Shown in pieces: positions 1 through 13,682 of a stretch of DNA of 64,000 nt. The notes under the pieces are model-generated. The model searched no databases. It saw only the letters and a program-made list of their open reading frames with translations, and was not told where the DNA came from. How positions within the stretch are numbered: position 1 is the first letter of the stretch; the number at the start of each line of letters is the position of its first letter. Made by a program: the position numbers and the translations under genes. This DNA comes from Fructilactobacillus cliffordii (GTDB lineage: Bacteria; Bacillota; Bacilli; Lactobacillales; Lactobacillaceae), in contig NZ_CP097117.1 in NCBI RefSeq assembly GCF_024029355.1, positions 434,001 to 498,000 of the forward strand, written 5' to 3'.

Positions 1-113
1 TTAATTAAAGAACTACAGTATTATACACTAATTTTGGTTAAATACAACTTTTCAATAACTATTATCACGCAAATTTATTTTTTGATGAAACAAAAAGCTT
101 CATAAATCAAAAA

Positions 114-146
114 AATACCCCAAAGGCCAACGACCTTTGGGGTATT
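114..146 (-). terminator. Terminator of the serine-rich repeat protein gene
   Basis: Perfect 13-bp inverted repeat (114-126 with 134-146) with a 7-nt loop. On the minus strand it is followed by a T run (plus-strand A's at about 107-113). It lies 53 bp after the stop codon of the giant gene and closes the accessory Sec locus. No gene is seen between position 1 and this hairpin. Confidence 0.9.
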
Positions 147-198
147 AAACTTAGGTAATTACAATTATTTTCATTTCCTGAAAAATAATGTAATTCCG

Positions 199-3100
199 TT
201 ATTTATCTTTTTTTCTCTTAGCAAGAGCAAGGAGAAGGAATAATCCTAGAATTCCAAATCCAGCGAGAGCAAACGCCGCAGTTTCAGCGTAGTTTGGTGT
301 CCGCTTTTGATGTTTTTGATTAATATTATGATTTTTGGCAAAACTCTTAACATTAGTGGAATGCTTCTTATGTTTAGCCTTTCGGTTAACATTTTTGTTA
401 TTCGCATTAGTGTTAATTTCATTTGCCGCATTAATTCCATTAGCATTGCCATTATTCGTATTACCACCATTAGCATTAGTTGTTAACTGTTGAATAGCGG
501 CACCAACGAAGAACGGAATAATTGCATTACCATTAACGGCTGCTAGTCCTGCAAGAGCACCATTACCGATTACTGGTATAAACACATTGCTACCAATGGT
601 ATTAATTTGCTGCATAAGATTTGCGTTGCCATTATTACCAATATTTTGGTTATTAATGTTAGCGTTGTTCTCATTAACAATTGATGTACTAATCGAACCA
701 GAAATACTTACAGAAGTTGAAACACTAGTACTTTGTGATGCTTCTCTAGCTGATTCGGAAGCACTGGTACTTGAAGCAGAGATACTAGTCGATTGAGCTG
801 CTGAATCAGATGTACTACTAATTACTGACTCACTTTGAGACTTGCTGGTTGAGTTAGACTCAATCATCGAAGCACTCGCAGAAGCACTCTTCGAAGCGGC
901 ACTCTCAGATGCACTTGCATCATTTGTGGACTTCGAGTTTGCACTTGTAGAAGCTGATTGACTAGCACTCATCGATTTCTCGGTAGACATACTGATACTC
1001 TGTGAAGCACTCGTGGAAACTTCACTCATTGAGGCACTTACCGAATCACTTTGTGATCCTGGATGCTTACCGTACTCTGAAATACTTTCACTTTGACTAA
1101 TAGAAGCACTATTAGATTGCGAGCTAGAAGTTGAAGCAGAGTAACTAGCTGAGATAACCGTCGAAATACTCATACTCATTGAGAGAGTATCAGAATTGCT
1201 AGCGGAAGCACTCTTGGAAGTACTCATCGAGTCCAGTTTATCTTGCAACGAAGCAGATGAACTAGCAGAACCACTGGTTGAATTTCTAGCTGAGGTACTC
1301 ATTGAAGCACTCTGTAATGCCGATCTACTAGTTGAAACCGAATTGGTTCCAGAACCATTCTTAGAAACAGAAACCGATAAGCTCTGGGCTATTGAAGCAC
1401 TCATTGAGGTAGAGTTGCTAGCCCGATGACTATTACTAGTAGCTTCACTTTCAGATACTGAGTAACTATTAGAATCCATGCTAATTGAAGTTGAGGCACT
1501 CTTGGAAGCAACTGATGTGCTTGCAGAAGCACTCGTACTATCACTAGCAACGGAATTACTAATGGACTTCGCTTCTGAATCTGATGTGCTGTCAATAATC
1601 GAACGACTAACCGATCTACTGGTTGAGTCCGATTCACTAATCGAAGTACTGTATGAGTAACTGTTCTCATTGTCACTGATAGAAACGCTCTCATCACTTG
1701 TAGATTTTAAGATTGTACTTGCAGATGCTGATTTACTAATGCTCATCGACATCTCAGTAGAAAGATTAATTGAAGTCGAAGCACTCAGGGAAGCACTTCT
1801 CAATGAGGTACTAGTTGAATCGCTTTGTGATCCAGTCCTTGAAGCATATTTCGAAATGCTTTGACTTAGACTCAGAGATGCACTGTCTGATGCTATTACC
1901 GAGATGGAGACCGACTTGCTTGCCGAATGAACAACTGATGTGCTGAAACTCATTGAAGTTCTATCGGATCGACTATTTGAATGTTTCCCAGAATTACTGT
2001 GCCAACTAGCATCACTGTGAATGGAAGTTGATGCCTTAACAGAATGACTAGTCGACTTCATAGCGGAAGCACTCATTGAGGCACTTTGTGCTGCTGAATT
2101 TCTAGTTGAAGCGGAATCTGTTCCAAATCCATTCATAGAAGCTGAGGACGAGGCCGACGTTGACAAGCTCTTCATAGTCGAAGTACTCGTTGACGTTGAT
2201 GCACTAATCTGCTTACTATTCATGACTGCTTCACTATTAGATTCAGATAGGCTAGCTGATTTCATGCTTTCCCAAGTTGAAGCACTCCGTGAGGCAGCTG
2301 ATGTACTTAGCGAAGCGTTATCACTTTGGCTCATGATTTCATTACTATTTGAATGCATAGCGGAATCAGAAATACTTTCAACGATTGACCGACTTACTGA
2401 TTTACTAGTGGAGTTCGAATCAATTGTGGAAACACTCATGGAAAGGCTCTTATCATTAGCACTCATTGAGGCACTAGCATCACTAGCCGATTTCGAGTTA
2501 GCACTCGTTGAGGCGGAAACACTCGCACTTTGTGAAGCTGCATCAGAAACGCTGAGACTCTTTGAAGCACTCATAGAAGCATCACTCATCGAAGCACTCA
2601 CTGAATCACTTTGTGATCCAGGTTGCGAATCGTAGTTTGAGATGCTGCTACTGTAGCTTTGCGAAGCACTCATTGAACTTGATAAGGACATTGAAGCCGA
2701 AGCACTCACTGAACCAGCAATTGACGTGCTGAGACTGACCGAAGTTACATCCGATTGACTCGTTGAGGCACTAGCTGAGGTACTCTTCGAGCTAGCGTCA
2801 CTTTGCATTGAAGCCGAAGCACTCGCTGAAACACTAGCTGATTTCACAGCCGACGTACTCATTGAGGCACTTCGTGCCGCCGATTCACTGGCGGAAGCGG
2901 AATTAGTCCCAGAGCCGTTCATCGAAACCGAAGCCGAGAGACTATTGTCAGTTGACACACTCTTCGATGCTGATTCGCTTGTCGACTTGCTCATGCTTAC
3001 TTCCACACTAGCCGACTGCGAAGCACTAGCTACGCTGTCACTCGTTGAAGTTGAGGCACTCGCACTATTAGCTGAAGTACTGCTTGAAGCACTTGTACTA

Positions 3101-6100
3101 TCACTAGCAACGGAGTTACTCATCGATTTAGCGGCGGAATCAGACGTACTATTTACGGCTGATTCACTCACTGACTTGCTCATCGAAGCGGAAGCACTAG
3201 CCGATACGCTCGTTGAAGTGCTCTTATCATTAGCACTCATTGAAGCACTGGCATCACTGGCCGACTTCGAGTTAGCACTCGTCGAGGCGGAAACACTCGC
3301 ACTTTGTGAAGCTGCATTAGAAACGCTAAGACTCTTTGAAGCACTCGTAGAAGCATCGCTCATCGAAGCGCTCACTGAATCACTTTGTGATCCAGGGTTG
3401 GAGTCGTAATTTGAGATGCTGCTACTGTAACTTTGCGAAGCACTCATCGAACTTGATAAGGACATTGAAGCCGAAGCACTCACTGAACCAGCAATTGACG
3501 TGCTGAGACTGACCGAAGTTACATCCGATTGACTCGTTGAGGCACTAGCCGAGGTACTCTTCGAACTAGCGTCACTTTGCATTGAAGCCGAAGCACTCGC
3601 TGAAACACTAGCTGATTTCACAGCCGACGTACTCATTGAGGCACTTCGTGCCGCCGATTCACTGGCGGAAGCGGAATTAGTCCCAGAGCCGTTCATCGAA
3701 ACCGAAGCCGAGAGACTATTGTCAGTTGACACACTCTTCGATGCTGATTCGCTTGTCGACTTGCTCATGCTTACTTCCACACTAGCCGACTGCGAAGCAC
3801 TAGCTACGCTGTCACTCGTTGAAGTTGAGGCACTCGCACTATTAGCTGAAGTACTGCTTGAAGCACTTGTACTATCACTAGCAACGGAGTTACTCATCGA
3901 TTTAGCGGCGGAATCAGACGTACTATTTACGGCTGATTCACTCACTGACTTGCTCATCGAAGCGGAAGCACTAGCCGATACGCTCGTTGAAGTGCTCTTA
4001 TCATTAGCACTCATTGAAGCACTGGCATCACTGGCCGACTTCGAGTTAGCACTCGTCGAGGCGGAAACACTCGCACTTTGTGAAGCTGCATCAGAAACGC
4101 TGAGACTCTTCGAAGCACTCGTAGAAGCATCACTCATCGAAGCACTGACCGAATCACTTTGTGATCCAGGTTGCGAATCGTAGTTTGAGATGCTGCTACT
4201 GTAACTTTGCGAAGCACTCATCGAACTAGATAAGGACATTGAAGCCGAAGCACTCACTGAACCAGCAATTGACGTGCTGAGACTGACCGAAGTTACATCC
4301 GATTGACTCGTTGAGGCACTAGCCGAGGTACTCTTCGAACTAGCGTCACTTTGCATTGAAGCCGAAGCACTCGCTGAAACACTAGCTGATTTTACAGCTG
4401 ACGTACTCATCGAGGCACTCCGTGCAGCCGATTCACTGGCGGAAGCCGAATTAGTTCCGGAGCCACTCATCGAAACGGAAGCCGAGAGACTATTGTCAGT
4501 TGACACGCTCTTCGATGCTGAAGCACTAGCTGACGTACTCATGCTTACTTCCACACTAGCCGACTGCGAAGCACTAGCCACGCTGTCGCTCGTTGAGGCC
4601 GAAGCACTCACACTATTAGCTGAGGTAAGCTTCGAAGCACTCGTACTATCACTAGCAACGGAGTTGCTCATTGATTTAGCGGCGGAATCAGACGTACTAT
4701 TTACGGCTGAGTCACTCGCTGACTTGCTCATCGAAGCCGAGGCACTAGCCGATACGCTCGTTGAAGTGCTCTTGGAAGCGGCACTATCAGAGGCACTGGC
4801 ATCACTCATAGACTTCGAGTTTGCACTCGTTGAGGCGGAAACACTCGCACTTTGTGAAGCTGCATTAGAAACGCTAAGACTCTTTGAAGCACTCGTAGAA
4901 GCATCACTCATCGAAGCACTGACCGAATCACTTTGTGATCCGGGTTGCGAATCGTAGTTTGAGATGCTGCTACTGTAACTTTGCGAAGCACTCATCGAAC
5001 TTGATAAGGACATTGAAGCCGAAGCACTCACTGAACCAGCAATTGACGTGCTGAGACTGACCGAAGTTACATCCGATTGACTCGTTGAGGCACTAGCCGA
5101 GGTACTCTTCGAGCTAGCATCACTTTGCATGGAAGCCGAAGCACTGGCTGAGACGCTAGCTGATTTCACAGCCGATGTACTCATCGAGGCACTCCGTGCC
5201 GCCGATTCACTGGCGGAAGCGGAATTAGTCCCGGAGCCGTTCATCGAAACCGAAGCAGAAAGGCTGTTATCCGTTAACACACTCTTCGATGCTGATTCGC
5301 TTGCCGACTTGCTCATGCTTACTTCCACACTAGCCGACTGCGAAGCACTAGCTACGCTGTCACTCGTTGAAGTTGAGGCACTCGCACTATTAGCTGAAGT
5401 ACTGCTTGAAGCACTTGTACTATCACTAGCAACGGAGTTACTCATCGATTTAGCGACCGAATCAGACGTACTATTTACGGCTGAATCGCTAGCCGACGTA
5501 CTCATCGAAGCCGAAGCACTGGCCGAGACACTAGCTGAAGTACTCTTCGATGCCGCACTATCAGAAGCACTGGCATCACTCGTAGACTTCGAGTTTGCAC
5601 TCGTTGAGGCTGATTGACTGGCGCTCATCGACTGTTCCGTAGAAGTACTCAAACTCATAGAGGCACTCTTGGAAGCGTTACTCATCGAAGCACTCACTGA
5701 ATCACTTTGTGATCCAGGTTGCGAATCGTAGTTTGAGATGCTACTACTGTAGCTTTGCGAAGCACTCATCGAACTAGATAAGGACATTGAAGCCGAAGCA
5801 CTCACTGAACCAGCAATTGACGTACTGAGACTGACCGAAGTTACATCTGATTGACTGGTTGACGCACTAGCTGACGTACTCTTTAAGCTAGCATCACTTT
5901 GCATGGAAGCCGAAGCGCTGGCTGAGACGCTAGCTGATTTCACAGCCGAGGTACTCATCGAGGCACTCCGTGCCGCCGATTCACTTGCGGAAGCCGAATT
6001 AGTTCCGGAGCCACTCATCGAAACGGAAGCCGAGTGGCTGTTGTCCGTTGACACACTCTTCGATGCTGATTCGCTTGCCGACTTGCTCATGCTTACTTCC

Positions 6101-9100
6101 ACACTAGCCGACTGCGAAGCACTAGCCACGCTGTCGCTCGTTGAGGCCGAAGCACTCACACTATTAGCTGAGGTAAACTTCGAAGCACTCGCACTATCAC
6201 TAGCAACGGAGTTGCTCATTGATTTAGCGGCGGAATCAGACGTACTATTTACGGCTGAGTCACTCGCTGACTTGCTCATCGAAGCCGAGGCACTAGCCGA
6301 TACGCTCGTTGAAGTGCTCTTCGATGCCGCACTCTCAGAGGCACTGGCATCACTCATAGACTTCGAGTTTGCACTCGTTGAGGCGGAAACACTCGCACTT
6401 TGTGAAGCTGCATTAGAAGCACTGAGACTCTTCGAAGCACTCGTAGAAGCGTTACTCATCGAAGCACTCACTGAATCACTTTGTGATCCAGGTTGCGGAT
6501 CGTAGTTTGAGATGCTGCTACTGTAGCTTTGCGAAGCACTCATCGAACTTGATAAGGACATTGAAGCCGAAGCACTCACTGAACCAGCAATTGACGTGCT
6601 GAGACTGACCGAAGTTACATCCGATTGACTCGTTGAGGCACTAGCTGAGGCACTCTTCGAACTAGCGTCACTCTGCATTGAAGCTGAAACGCTCGCTGAA
6701 ACACTAGCTGATTTCACAGCCGATGTACTCATTGAGGCACTTCGTGCCGCCGATTCACTGGCGGAAGCGGAATTAGTTCCCGATCCGTTCATCGAAGCCG
6801 AGCGGCTGTTGTCCGTTGACACACTCTTCGATGCTGATTCGCTTGCCGACTTGCTCATGCTTACTTCCACACTAGCCGACTGCGAAGCACTAGCTACGCT
6901 GTCGCTCGTTGAAGCTGAAGCACTCACACTGTTAGCTGAAGTACTGGTTGAAGCACTCGTACTATCACTAGCAACGGAGTTACTCATCGATTTAGCGGCC
7001 GAATCAGACGTACTATTTACGGCTGATTCACTCGCTGACTTGCTCATCGAAGCGGAAGCACTGGCTGAAACGCTAGCTGAAGTGCTCTTCGATGCCGCAC
7101 TATCAGAAGCACTGGCATCACTTGTAGATTTCGAGTTTGCACTCGTTGAGGCTGATTGACTGGCGCTCATCGACTGTTCCGTAGAAGTACTCAAACTCAT
7201 AGAGGCACTCTTGGAAGCGTTACTCATCGAAGCACTCACTGAATCACTTTGTGATCCGGGTTGCGAATCGTAGTTTGAAATGCTGCTACTGTAGCTTTGC
7301 GAAGCACTCATCGAACTTGATAAGGACATTGAAGCCGAAGCACTCACTGAACCAGCAATTGACGTGCTGAGACTGACCGAAGTTACATCCGATTGACTCG
7401 TTGAGGCACTAGCCGAGGTACTCTTCGAGCTGGCATCACTTTGCATTGAAGCCGAAGCACTCGCTGAAACACTAGCTGATTTCACAGCCGACGTACTCAT
7501 TGAGGCACTCCGTGCCGCCGATTCACTGGCTGAAGCGGAATTAGTCCCAGAGCCGTTCATCGAAACCGAAGCCGAGAGGCTGTTGTCCATTGACACACTC
7601 TTCGATGCTGATTCGCTTGCCGACGTGCTCATGCTTACTTCCACACTAGCCGACTGCGAAGCACTAGCTACGCTGTCACTCGTTGAAGTTGAGGCACTCG
7701 CACTATTAGCTGAAGTACTGGTTGAAGCACTTGTACTATCACTAGCAACGGAGTTACTCATCGATTTAGCGGCGGAATCAGATGTACTATTTACGGCTGA
7801 ATCGCTAGCCGACGTGCTCATCGAAGCCGAAGCACTGGCCGAGACACTAGCTGAAGTACTCTTGGAAGCGACACTATCAGAGGCACTGGCATCACTCGTA
7901 GATTTCGAGTTTGCACTCGTCGAGGCTGAAACACTCGCACTTTGTGAAGCTGCATTGGAAGTGCTGAGACTCTTCGAAGCACTCGTAGAAGCATCACTCA
8001 TCGAAGCACTAACCGAATCACTTTGTGATCCGGGTTGCGAATCGTAGTTTGAGATGCTACTACTGTAGCTTTGCGAAGCACTCATCGAACTTGATAAGGA
8101 CATTGAAGCCGAAGCACTCACTGAACCAGCAATTGATGCGCTGAGACTGACCGAAGTTACATCCGATTGACTCGTTGAGGCACTAGCCGAGGTACTCTTC
8201 GAGCTAGCGTCACTTTGCATTGAAGCCGAAGCACTCGCTGAAACACTAGCTGATTTCACAGCCGACGTACTCATTGAGGCACTCCGTGCCGCCGATTCAC
8301 TGGCCGAAGCGGAATTAGTTCCCGAGCCGTTCATTGAAACCGAAGCCGAGCGGCTATTGTCCGTTGACACACTCTTCGATGCTGATTCGCTTGCTGACTT
8401 GCTCATGCTTACTTCCACACTAGCCGACTGCGAAGCACTAGCTACGCTGTCGCTCGTTGAAGTTGAGGCACTCACACTGTTAGCTGAAGTACTGGTTGAA
8501 GCACTCGTACTATCACTAGCAACGGAGTTACTCATCGATTTAGCAGCCGAATCAGACGTACTATTTACGGCTGAATCGCTAGCCGACGTGCTCATCGAAG
8601 CCGAAGCACTGGCCGAGACACTAGCTGAAGTACTCTTCGATGCCGCACTATCAGAAGCACTGGCATCACTAGCCGACTTCGAGTTTGCACTCGTTGAGGC
8701 GGAAACACTCGCACTTTGTGAAGCTGCATTAGAAACGCTAAGACTCTTTGAAGCACTCGTAGAAGCATCACTCATCGAAGCACTGACCGAATCACTTTGT
8801 GATCCGGGTTGCGAATCGTAGTTTGAGATGCTGCTACTGTAACTTTGCGAAGCACTCATCGAACTTGATAAGGACATCGAAGCCGAAGCACTCACTGAAC
8901 CGGCAATTGACGTGCTGAGACTGACCGAAGTTACATCTGATTGACTCGTTGAGGCACTAGCCGAGGTACTCTTCGAGCTAGCATCACTTTGCATTGAAGC
9001 CGAAGCACTCGCTGAAACACTAGCTGATTTCACAGCCGACGTACTCATTGAGGCACTTCGTGCCGCCGATTCACTGGCCGAAGCGGAATTAGTTCCCGAG

Positions 9101-12100
9101 CCGTTCATCGAAACCGAAGCCGAGCGGCTGTTGTCCGTTGACACACTCTTCGATGCTGATTCGCTTGCCGACTTGCTCATGCTTACTTCCACACTAGCCG
9201 ACTGCGAAGCACTAGCAACGCTGTCGCTCGTTGAAGTTGAGGCACTCACACTGTTAGCTGAAGTACTGGTTGAAGCACTTGTACTATCACTAGCAACGGA
9301 GTTACTCATCGATTTAGCGGCGGAATCAGACGTACTATTTACGGCTGAATCGCTAGCCGACGTGCTCATCGAAGCCGAAGCACTGGCCGAGACACTAGCT
9401 GAAGTACTCTTCGATGCCGCACTATCAGAAGCACTGGCATCACTCGTAGACTTAGAGTTTGCACTCGTCGAGGCGGAAACACTCGCACTTTGTGAAGCTG
9501 CATCAGAAACGCTGAGACTCTTTGAAGCACTCGTAGAAGCATCACTCATCGAAGCACTGACTGACGTGCTCCGTGAACTTGGCGTTGAATCAGCATTAGA
9601 AATGCTTACACTTTGGCTCATGGAAATGCTGCCTGACAATGAAGCAGACGTCGAAGCAGAAGTGCTTGCCGAGTTAACTGTTGAAGTACTAAAACTGGTA
9701 GATGCTGCATCAGATTGACTAGTTGATGCGCTCTTCGATGTACTAATCGAATCCGCGTCACTCTGCATGGAAGCAGAAACACTAGCTGAATCACTCATTG
9801 AATTTACAACTGATTCACTCGTAGAAGTGCTTTGTTCAGCGGACATACTTGCTGATTCTGAATCAGTTCCCGAGCCACTCAAGGAAACAGAATCCGACAC
9901 GCTCTTTAGTTCAGAGTCACTGGTAGAAGTTGATTGACTAGCAGAGACGCTTTCACTTACGGCCTTACTTGCGGAAGCTGATTCACTCGCTGATTGATAA
10001 CTTGTAGAGGCTGAAGCACTATCACTCTTAACAGATGTACTTGCTGAGGCACTGGTGCTGTCACTAGCAAGTGAATCACTGATGGATTTTGCTGCTGAGT
10101 CAGACGTACTATCAAGTGCAGACTGACTAGTTGATTTTGAACTAGAAGTAGAATCAGACAACGATTGGCTAATCGATTTGCTAGTACTGTCACTAACAAG
10201 CGAAATACTTGTAGAATTTGAAGCAGAAACTACCGTACTATCAGAAGCCGATTGACTAGCAAATTGACTAGTTGATGCCGAAATGCTCTTAGAAGCACTG
10301 GCAGAGGAACTAGCCGAACTAGCGCTCAACGATCCACTAGCATCACTAGCTGATTTAGAAGCGATGCTGTTTGCAACAGATTGACTTTGACTAATCGAAG
10401 CGGCATCTGAATTACTAGTACTAATTGAGGCACTGGTACTAGCAGAATCATTGCTTACTCCAGTTTTTGACCCGCTAACAGAAGCAGAAACTGATCCATT
10501 AACCGAAGTAGATGTTGAATTATCTGCCGATGTACTCAACTGCGTACTAGTAGAATCAGAACCACTAGTCGATTTACTTGCAGAAATACTATTATCGACA
10601 TGTTTAACCGAAGAAGAATCACTCACACTAGCACTGAGTGAAGCACTATTTACGTTACTAGCACTAGTCTTTGCACTAATCGAGGCACTGGTAGAGGCAG
10701 AAACAGAATTACTACCAGAACCGGCTTCCTTCATACTGTCGCTACTAGATTCCATTTGACTTAAACTGATCGAAGTTGAAGCTGAAGTTTGTTTGCTTTG
10801 ACTCTGTGAGACATCGTTAATCGACGCTGAAGCAGATTTAGATTCTTTCGTAGAATCACTAGCAACAGTGGATTCATTTGCAACTCTAGAAGCACTCATT
10901 GAACTAGAAACACTAGCACTAGTACTGTGAGCCCCAACGGCACTTAAAGAAGAACTGGTCGAAGCACTCATTGAAGCAGAACCACTGGTAGATACACTAT
11001 CAACCACTGATTGAGAAGCAGAATTTGAAGCACTGTCAACCGACTGCGATGCTGATTTCAAGTTGGAAGCAGACTTTAATTCACTAATTGAAAATGAAAT
11101 AGAGCCGCTATTTGAGACAGAGATAATATTTTTCGATTCATTGCTAAGGCTTTTTAATCTAGCGCTTTCAGAAATCGAGTTGGAAACTGAAACACTGTCT
11201 CCCTTGGATTGCTTCAAAGAGCTACTTTGAGAAGCAGAACCACTTTGAGAATTAGCAGCTGCTTCACTAAGCGATGTACTAGAGCTCAAAGAGGAACGTA
11301 GCGACGCTGGTGCTGAATTTGAATAGTAAGATTCAGAGTCAGACATACTAGCATCAAGCCCTGAACGCGAACCACTCGCACTCTGAGAAATGTAATTGCT
11401 AAATGTAAGACTAGATTTAACACTATTACTATCACTAATCGAGTAGTTCCTACTTTGCATAGCAGAAGCCGATGCAGAATTTGATTGATTAACAAGAGAT
11501 TGACTCAACAAATCACTATTAGAACGAGCAAACGAATTAGATAAGGAAAGTGAGTTTTTAACACTCAACGAAGCACTCTTACTTGCCGTCCCACTGACCG
11601 CGCTAAGCGATTTAGATTGTGAAAGCGATTGCTCCGCAGAAGAACTCCCACTTTGAGCGGCATTCTTACTGGTTGAAGCAGAATCGTTAGCACTCAACGA
11701 AGCTGAGGCACTAAGAGATTCACTTAACGACCCCGTCTTAGTCGTGCTGGCAGACGTCTGAGATGCTGATCTACTAGCAGAAAGTGACTGCTGGATAACG
11801 TCATCTGTACTCAAACTACTGCTAGTCGAAGCACTTTTTGATTGACTTAAAATATTTTCTAGTCCAGAAAGTGACTTACTAGATGAAATGGAGTTGCTTA
11901 GACTAGCTGAATTAGACGTAGAAGTCATTTTCAAACTATCGGAAGTTGATTGACTAATCAAATAGCTGTTATAGATACTTCCGTTTTTACTATCAATTTT
12001 ATCTTGGCTAGAGACTAAACTTGCTATGTCGGACTGATTCTCAGAGGCACTAGCAGTAAGAGAGTTTATTTTAGAAAAGCTAGCACTGGCCACGTCAGAA

Positions 12101-13584
12101 GCCGAAGATGCCGATTGACTAGCAGAGTTACTCAATGAACTAAGCATCGTCTGAGAACGTAACTGACTGATGTACTCAGAGGTGCTGATTAATTGACTAT
12201 CAGAAGCACTAACACTACTTACATAATCATTACTGCGTTTTTGACTGGTACTAATACTGCCATTGACACTTTGTGCATAACTCAAGCTATTGCGTTGAGA
12301 ATCTTGCTGATAACTTGAAATTAACTGACTAACGTTGCTATCAGAAGCTGAAGCTTGCTGGGAAGCATCTTGAGCCTTTGATGCCGATGTTGATCCACTA
12401 ATTGAAGCAGATCGACTGGCAGATGTACTAACTGAATTTTGGTTAATTAAATGACTATTGTTAATACTATTTAAAACACTGGTATCAGCGGATCTCATGA
12501 TACTGGCACTGATACTAAGAACTCCCATTTCCTTATCATAAGAATCTTGCGCAGACTTTGGAATCGGCTGTCCCTGAAACTGGGTTGAAAGAGAAAGACT
12601 CCCACGCGAAAGAGCTTGAGATACCATATCCCATAAGGATCCGTGTCCAGTAACATCATCAGTCGATATCGAAGCACTCTTTAACCAGTTTGAATTAGAT
12701 TGACTCATACTGTCAAAGCCCAGCTTACTCCGACTAGCTGACTTCGAAGCTGAAAGCGATAAGGTTTGGTTAGACGCACTCATTGATTCTGAGTACGAAC
12801 GATTTTGGTTCGAAACACTTTCGTTATAGCGTGAATTTTGTGTCTGATTATTACTGGTTGAATTGCTAGTGCTTTGCGCAACTGATTCTTGTGAAAGTAA
12901 CGAATTAGAGTCCAGTGACAGTGATGTGCTGGCTGAACCAGATTGAGACTCATATGCTCCGCTATAAGAATCACTCAACGAATTAATTTGCGATTCAGTG
13001 TAAAAAGGCTGTGATGGCTGGTCATTCTGAGCAGCAACTTGGAAATTATTATGATGTGCTTCGTTGGTGACAGTCTCATTTGAAACTATGCTAGAAACAC
13101 TATCTGACGTTTGTCCATCAGTCTTTGAAACACTCTTAGATTGACTAGCAAAACTTTGTTCAGAACTTGAATTAGCACTAGTAGACTTAGCGTCAGTAGA
13201 ATCACTCACAGACATTAAACCATCTGATTGAGTATCATTCGATCCACTGACAGAAGTTGAACTAGTTGAGTTAGAGTTCGTTGATTCACTAACTGAAGTT
13301 GAGCTAGCACTACTAGAATCATTGTTATTTGAAGTGGAAGTGGATGGAATAGAAGCTCGTTGGTTACTAACTAACAAATCACTATTTTCATCAACTTGTT
13401 TTGAAACTTGCTGGGTAGAATCGGCTAATGTCGTTGGTACCCCTAAAAATAAACTAGCAGCCAATCCACTAACGGTTGCTGTTCCAGCGACTAGCCATCT
13501 TCTTCCAGCTTTATACATCCGGTATCGGACTTTTTTGTTGTTATCAAAAATCGCTTCCCGACGTTTTTGATTAAATCTACTCAT
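199..13584 (-). CDS. Giant serine-rich repeat surface glycoprotein (SRRP adhesin)
   Basis: A 4461-residue surface protein and the presumed substrate of the adjacent accessory Sec system. Residues 1-55 form a long KxYKxGKxW-type signal peptide (RMYKAGRRW, then a hydrophobic stretch ending near LADS). The rest is almost entirely Ser alternating with Ala, Thr, Val, Asn, Asp or Lys, as in O-glycosylated SRRP stalks. The middle consists of near-identical 258-residue repeats. I see no long low-serine globular binding region near the N-terminus. The last ~190 residues change character: an Asn-rich part, a hydrophobic stretch containing [12 protein letters not shown], a basic Lys/His-rich part, then TPNYAETA, a membrane segment and a KRKKDK tail. 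That is wall-anchor architecture without a standard LPXTG. Start: ATG with AAGGAG upstream. The function (adhesion, biofilm, aggregation) is inferred from the family. Confidence 0.95.
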   Translation of the reverse strand: MSRFNQKRREAIFDNNKKVRYRMYKAGRRWLVAGTATVSGLAASLFLGVPTTLADSTQQVSKQVDENSDLLVSNQRASIPSTSTSNNNDSSSASSTSVSESTNSNSTSSTSVSGSNDTQSDGLMSVSDSTDAKSTSANSSSEQSFASQSKSVSKTDGQTSDSVSSIVSNETVTNEAHHNNFQVAAQNDQPSQPFYTESQINSLSDSYSGAYESQSGSASTSLSLDSNSLLSQESVAQSTSNSTSNNQTQNSRYNESVSNQNRSYSESMSASNQTLSLSASKSASRSKLGFDSMSQSNSNWLKSASISTDDVTGHGSLWDMVSQALSRGSLSLSTQFQGQPIPKSAQDSYDKEMGVLSISASIMRSADTSVLNSINNSHLINQNSVSTSASRSASISGSTSASKAQDASQQASASDSNVSQLISSYQQDSQRNSLSYAQSVNGSISTSQKRSNDYVSSVSASDSQLISTSEYISQLRSQTMLSSLSNSASQSASSASDVASASFSKINSLTASASENQSDIASLVSSQDKIDSKNGSIYNSYLISQSTSDSLKMTSTSNSASLSNSISSSKSLSGLENILSQSKSASTSSSLSTDDVIQQSLSASRSASQTSASTTKTGSLSESLSASASLSANDSASTSKNAAQSGSSSAEQSLSQSKSLSAVSGTASKSASLSVKNSLSLSNSFARSNSDLLSQSLVNQSNSASASAMQSRNYSISDSNSVKSSLTFSNYISQSASGSRSGLDASMSDSESYYSNSAPASLRSSLSSSTSLSEAAANSQSGSASQSSSLKQSKGDSVSVSNSISESARLKSLSNESKNIISVSNSGSISFSISELKSASNLKSASQSVDSASNSASQSVVDSVSTSGSASMSASTSSSLSAVGAHSTSASVSSSMSASRVANESTVASDSTKESKSASASINDVSQSQSKQTSASTSISLSQMESSSDSMKEAGSGSNSVSASTSASISAKTSASNVNSASLSASVSDSSSVKHVDNSISASKSTSGSDSTSTQLSTSADNSTSTSVNGSVSASVSGSKTGVSNDSASTSASISTSNSDAASISQSQSVANSIASKSASDASGSLSASSASSSASASKSISASTSQFASQSASDSTVVSASNSTSISLVSDSTSKSISQSLSDSTSSSKSTSQSALDSTSDSAAKSISDSLASDSTSASASTSVKSDSASASTSYQSASESASASKAVSESVSASQSTSTSDSELKSVSDSVSLSGSGTDSESASMSAEQSTSTSESVVNSMSDSASVSASMQSDADSISTSKSASTSQSDAASTSFSTSTVNSASTSASTSASLSGSISMSQSVSISNADSTPSSRSTSVSASMSDASTSASKSLSVSDAASQSASVSASTSANSKSTSDASASDSAASKSTSASVSASASASMSTSASDSAVNSTSDSAAKSMSNSVASDSTSASTSTSANSVSASTSTSDSVASASQSASVEVSMSKSASESASKSVSTDNSRSASVSMNGSGTNSASASESAARSASMSTSAVKSASVSASASASMQSDASSKSTSASASTSQSDVTSVSLSTSIAGSVSASASMSLSSSMSASQSYSSSISNYDSQPGSQSDSVSASMSDASTSASKSLSVSNAASQSASVSASTSANSKSASDASASDSAASKSTSASVSASASASMSTSASDSAVNSTSDSAAKSMSNSVASDSTSASTSTSANSVSASTSTSDSVASASQSASVEVSMSKSASESASKSVSTDNSRSASVSMNGSGTNSASASESAARSASMSTSAVKSASVSASASASMQSDASSKSTSASASTSQSDVTSVSLSASIAGSVSASASMSLSSSMSASQSYSSSISNYDSQPGSQSDSVSASMSDASTSASKSLSTSNAASQSASVSASTSANSKSTSDASASDSVASKSTSASVSASASASMSTSASDSAVNSTSDSAAKSMSNSVASDSTSASTSTSANSASASTSTSDSVASASQSASVEVSMSTSASESASKSVSMDNSLSASVSMNGSGTNSASASESAARSASMSTSAVKSASVSASASASMQSDASSKSTSASASTSQSDVTSVSLSTSIAGSVSASASMSLSSSMSASQSYSSSISNYDSQPGSQSDSVSASMSNASKSASMSLSTSTEQSMSASQSASTSANSKSTSDASASDSAASKSTSASVSASASASMSKSASESAVNSTSDSAAKSMSNSVASDSTSASTSTSANSVSASASTSDSVASASQSASVEVSMSKSASESASKSVSTDNSRSASMNGSGTNSASASESAARSASMSTSAVKSASVSASVSASMQSDASSKSASASASTSQSDVTSVSLSTSIAGSVSASASMSLSSSMSASQSYSSSISNYDPQPGSQSDSVSASMSNASTSASKSLSASNAASQSASVSASTSANSKSMSDASASESAASKSTSTSVSASASASMSKSASDSAVNSTSDSAAKSMSNSVASDSASASKFTSANSVSASASTSDSVASASQSASVEVSMSKSASESASKSVSTDNSHSASVSMSGSGTNSASASESAARSASMSTSAVKSASVSASASASMQSDASLKSTSASASTSQSDVTSVSLSTSIAGSVSASASMSLSSSMSASQSYSSSISNYDSQPGSQSDSVSASMSNASKSASMSLSTSTEQSMSASQSASTSANSKSTSDASASDSAASKSTSASVSASASASMSTSASDSAVNSTSDSVAKSMSNSVASDSTSASSSTSANSASASTSTSDSVASASQSASVEVSMSKSASESASKSVLTDNSLSASVSMNGSGTNSASASESAARSASMSTSAVKSASVSASASASMQSDASSKSTSASASTSQSDVTSVSLSTSIAGSVSASASMSLSSSMSASQSYSSSISNYDSQPGSQSDSVSASMSDASTSASKSLSVSNAASQSASVSASTSANSKSMSDASASDSAASKSTSTSVSASASASMSKSASDSAVNSTSDSAAKSMSNSVASDSTSASKLTSANSVSASASTSDSVASASQSASVEVSMSTSASASASKSVSTDNSLSASVSMSGSGTNSASASESAARSASMSTSAVKSASVSASASASMQSDASSKSTSASASTSQSDVTSVSLSTSIAGSVSASASMSLSSSMSASQSYSSSISNYDSQPGSQSDSVSASMSDASTSASKSLSVSDAASQSASVSASTSANSKSASDASASMSANDKSTSTSVSASASASMSKSVSESAVNSTSDSAAKSMSNSVASDSTSASSSTSANSASASTSTSDSVASASQSASVEVSMSKSTSESASKSVSTDNSLSASVSMNGSGTNSASASESAARSASMSTSAVKSASVSASASASMQSDASSKSTSASASTSQSDVTSVSLSTSIAGSVSASASMSLSSSMSASQSYSSSISNYDSNPGSQSDSVSASMSDASTSASKSLSVSNAASQSASVSASTSANSKSASDASASMSANDKSTSTSVSASASASMSKSVSESAVNSTSDSAAKSMSNSVASDSTSASSSTSANSASASTSTSDSVASASQSASVEVSMSKSTSESASKSVSTDNSLSASVSMNGSGTNSASASESAARSASMSTSAVKSASVSASASASMQSDASSKSTSASASTSQSDVTSVSLSTSIAGSVSASASMSLSSSMSASQSYSSSISNYDSQPGSQSDSVSASMSDASMSASKSLSVSDAASQSASVSASTSANSKSASDASASMSANDKSLSMSVSTIDSNSTSKSVSRSIVESISDSAMHSNSNEIMSQSDNASLSTSAASRSASTWESMKSASLSESNSEAVMNSKQISASTSTSTSTMKSLSTSASSSASMNGFGTDSASTRNSAAQSASMSASAMKSTSHSVKASTSIHSDASWHSNSGKHSNSRSDRTSMSFSTSVVHSASKSVSISVIASDSASLSLSQSISKYASRTGSQSDSTSTSLRSASLSASTSINLSTEMSMSISKSASASTILKSTSDESVSISDNENSYSYSTSISESDSTSRSVSRSIIDSTSDSEAKSISNSVASDSTSASASTSVASKSASTSISMDSNSYSVSESEATSNSHRASNSTSMSASIAQSLSVSVSKNGSGTNSVSTSRSALQSASMSTSARNSTSGSASSSASLQDKLDSMSTSKSASASNSDTLSMSMSISTVISASYSASTSSSQSNSASISQSESISEYGKHPGSQSDSVSASMSEVSTSASQSISMSTEKSMSASQSASTSANSKSTNDASASESAASKSASASASMIESNSTSKSQSESVISSTSDSAAQSTSISASSTSASESAREASQSTSVSTSVSISGSISTSIVNENNANINNQNIGNNGNANLMQQINTIGSNVFIPVIGNGALAGLAAVNGNAIIPFFVGAAIQQLTTNANGGNTNNGNANGINAANEINTNANNKNVNRKAKHKKHSTNVKSFAKNHNINQKHQKRTPNYAETAAFALAGFGILGLFLLLALAKRKKDK
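2607..9566 (-). repeat. Nine tandem 774-bp repeat units inside the SRRP gene
   Basis: The landmark encoding ISNYD(S/P)(Q/N)PGSQSD recurs at 2607, 3381, 4155, 4929, 5703, 6477, 7245, 8019 and 8793. Spacing is 774 bp, except one unit of 768 bp, which lacks two codons. Each unit encodes 258 residues and differs from its neighbours by scattered substitutions. Diverged copies of the landmark continue the register near 1047, 1827 and 9567, so older, decayed units flank the homogeneous core. This pattern fits repeated unequal crossing-over or gene conversion. Assembly collapse or expansion of the copy number is possible. Confidence 0.95.
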
Positions 13585-13641
13585 AATTATGGCTCCTTAA
13601 TTTTCCTGAATTATTAAAGGTCATATTCCCTTGCTTCCTAC

Positions 13642-13670
13642 AAATTACAAAGCAAAAAAGTTATGTACAA
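13642..13670 (-). promoter_or_regulatory. Promoter for the SRRP gene
   Basis: Minus strand TTGTAC (13665-13670), 17-bp spacer, TAATTT (13642-13647), giving a leader of about 50 nt before the ATG. It lies in the 98-bp gap after gtfB, so the giant gene can be transcribed separately from the export and glycosylation genes. Confidence 0.55.
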
Positions 13671-13682
13671 CTATTTAGCTAA

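Noticed and set aside
81..110. Weak hairpin GATGAA...TTCATA downstream of the SRRP terminator
   Set aside because: Short imperfect stem in A+T-rich DNA with no gene to serve; likely chance.
2607..9566. Regular direct repeats suggesting a CRISPR array
   Set aside because: The unit is 774 bp, fully coding and without unique spacers; there are no cas genes in the window.
587..10759. Many plus-strand open frames of 60-200 residues opposite the SRRP gene, repeated every 774 bp (e.g. 2945-3409, 3719-4183, 8357-8821)
   Set aside because: They are antisense shadows of the serine repeats: the codons used for Ser, Ala and Thr rarely give stops on the other strand. Their products are Leu/Ala/Glu-rich with no ribosome sites, and they recur simply because the DNA repeats.
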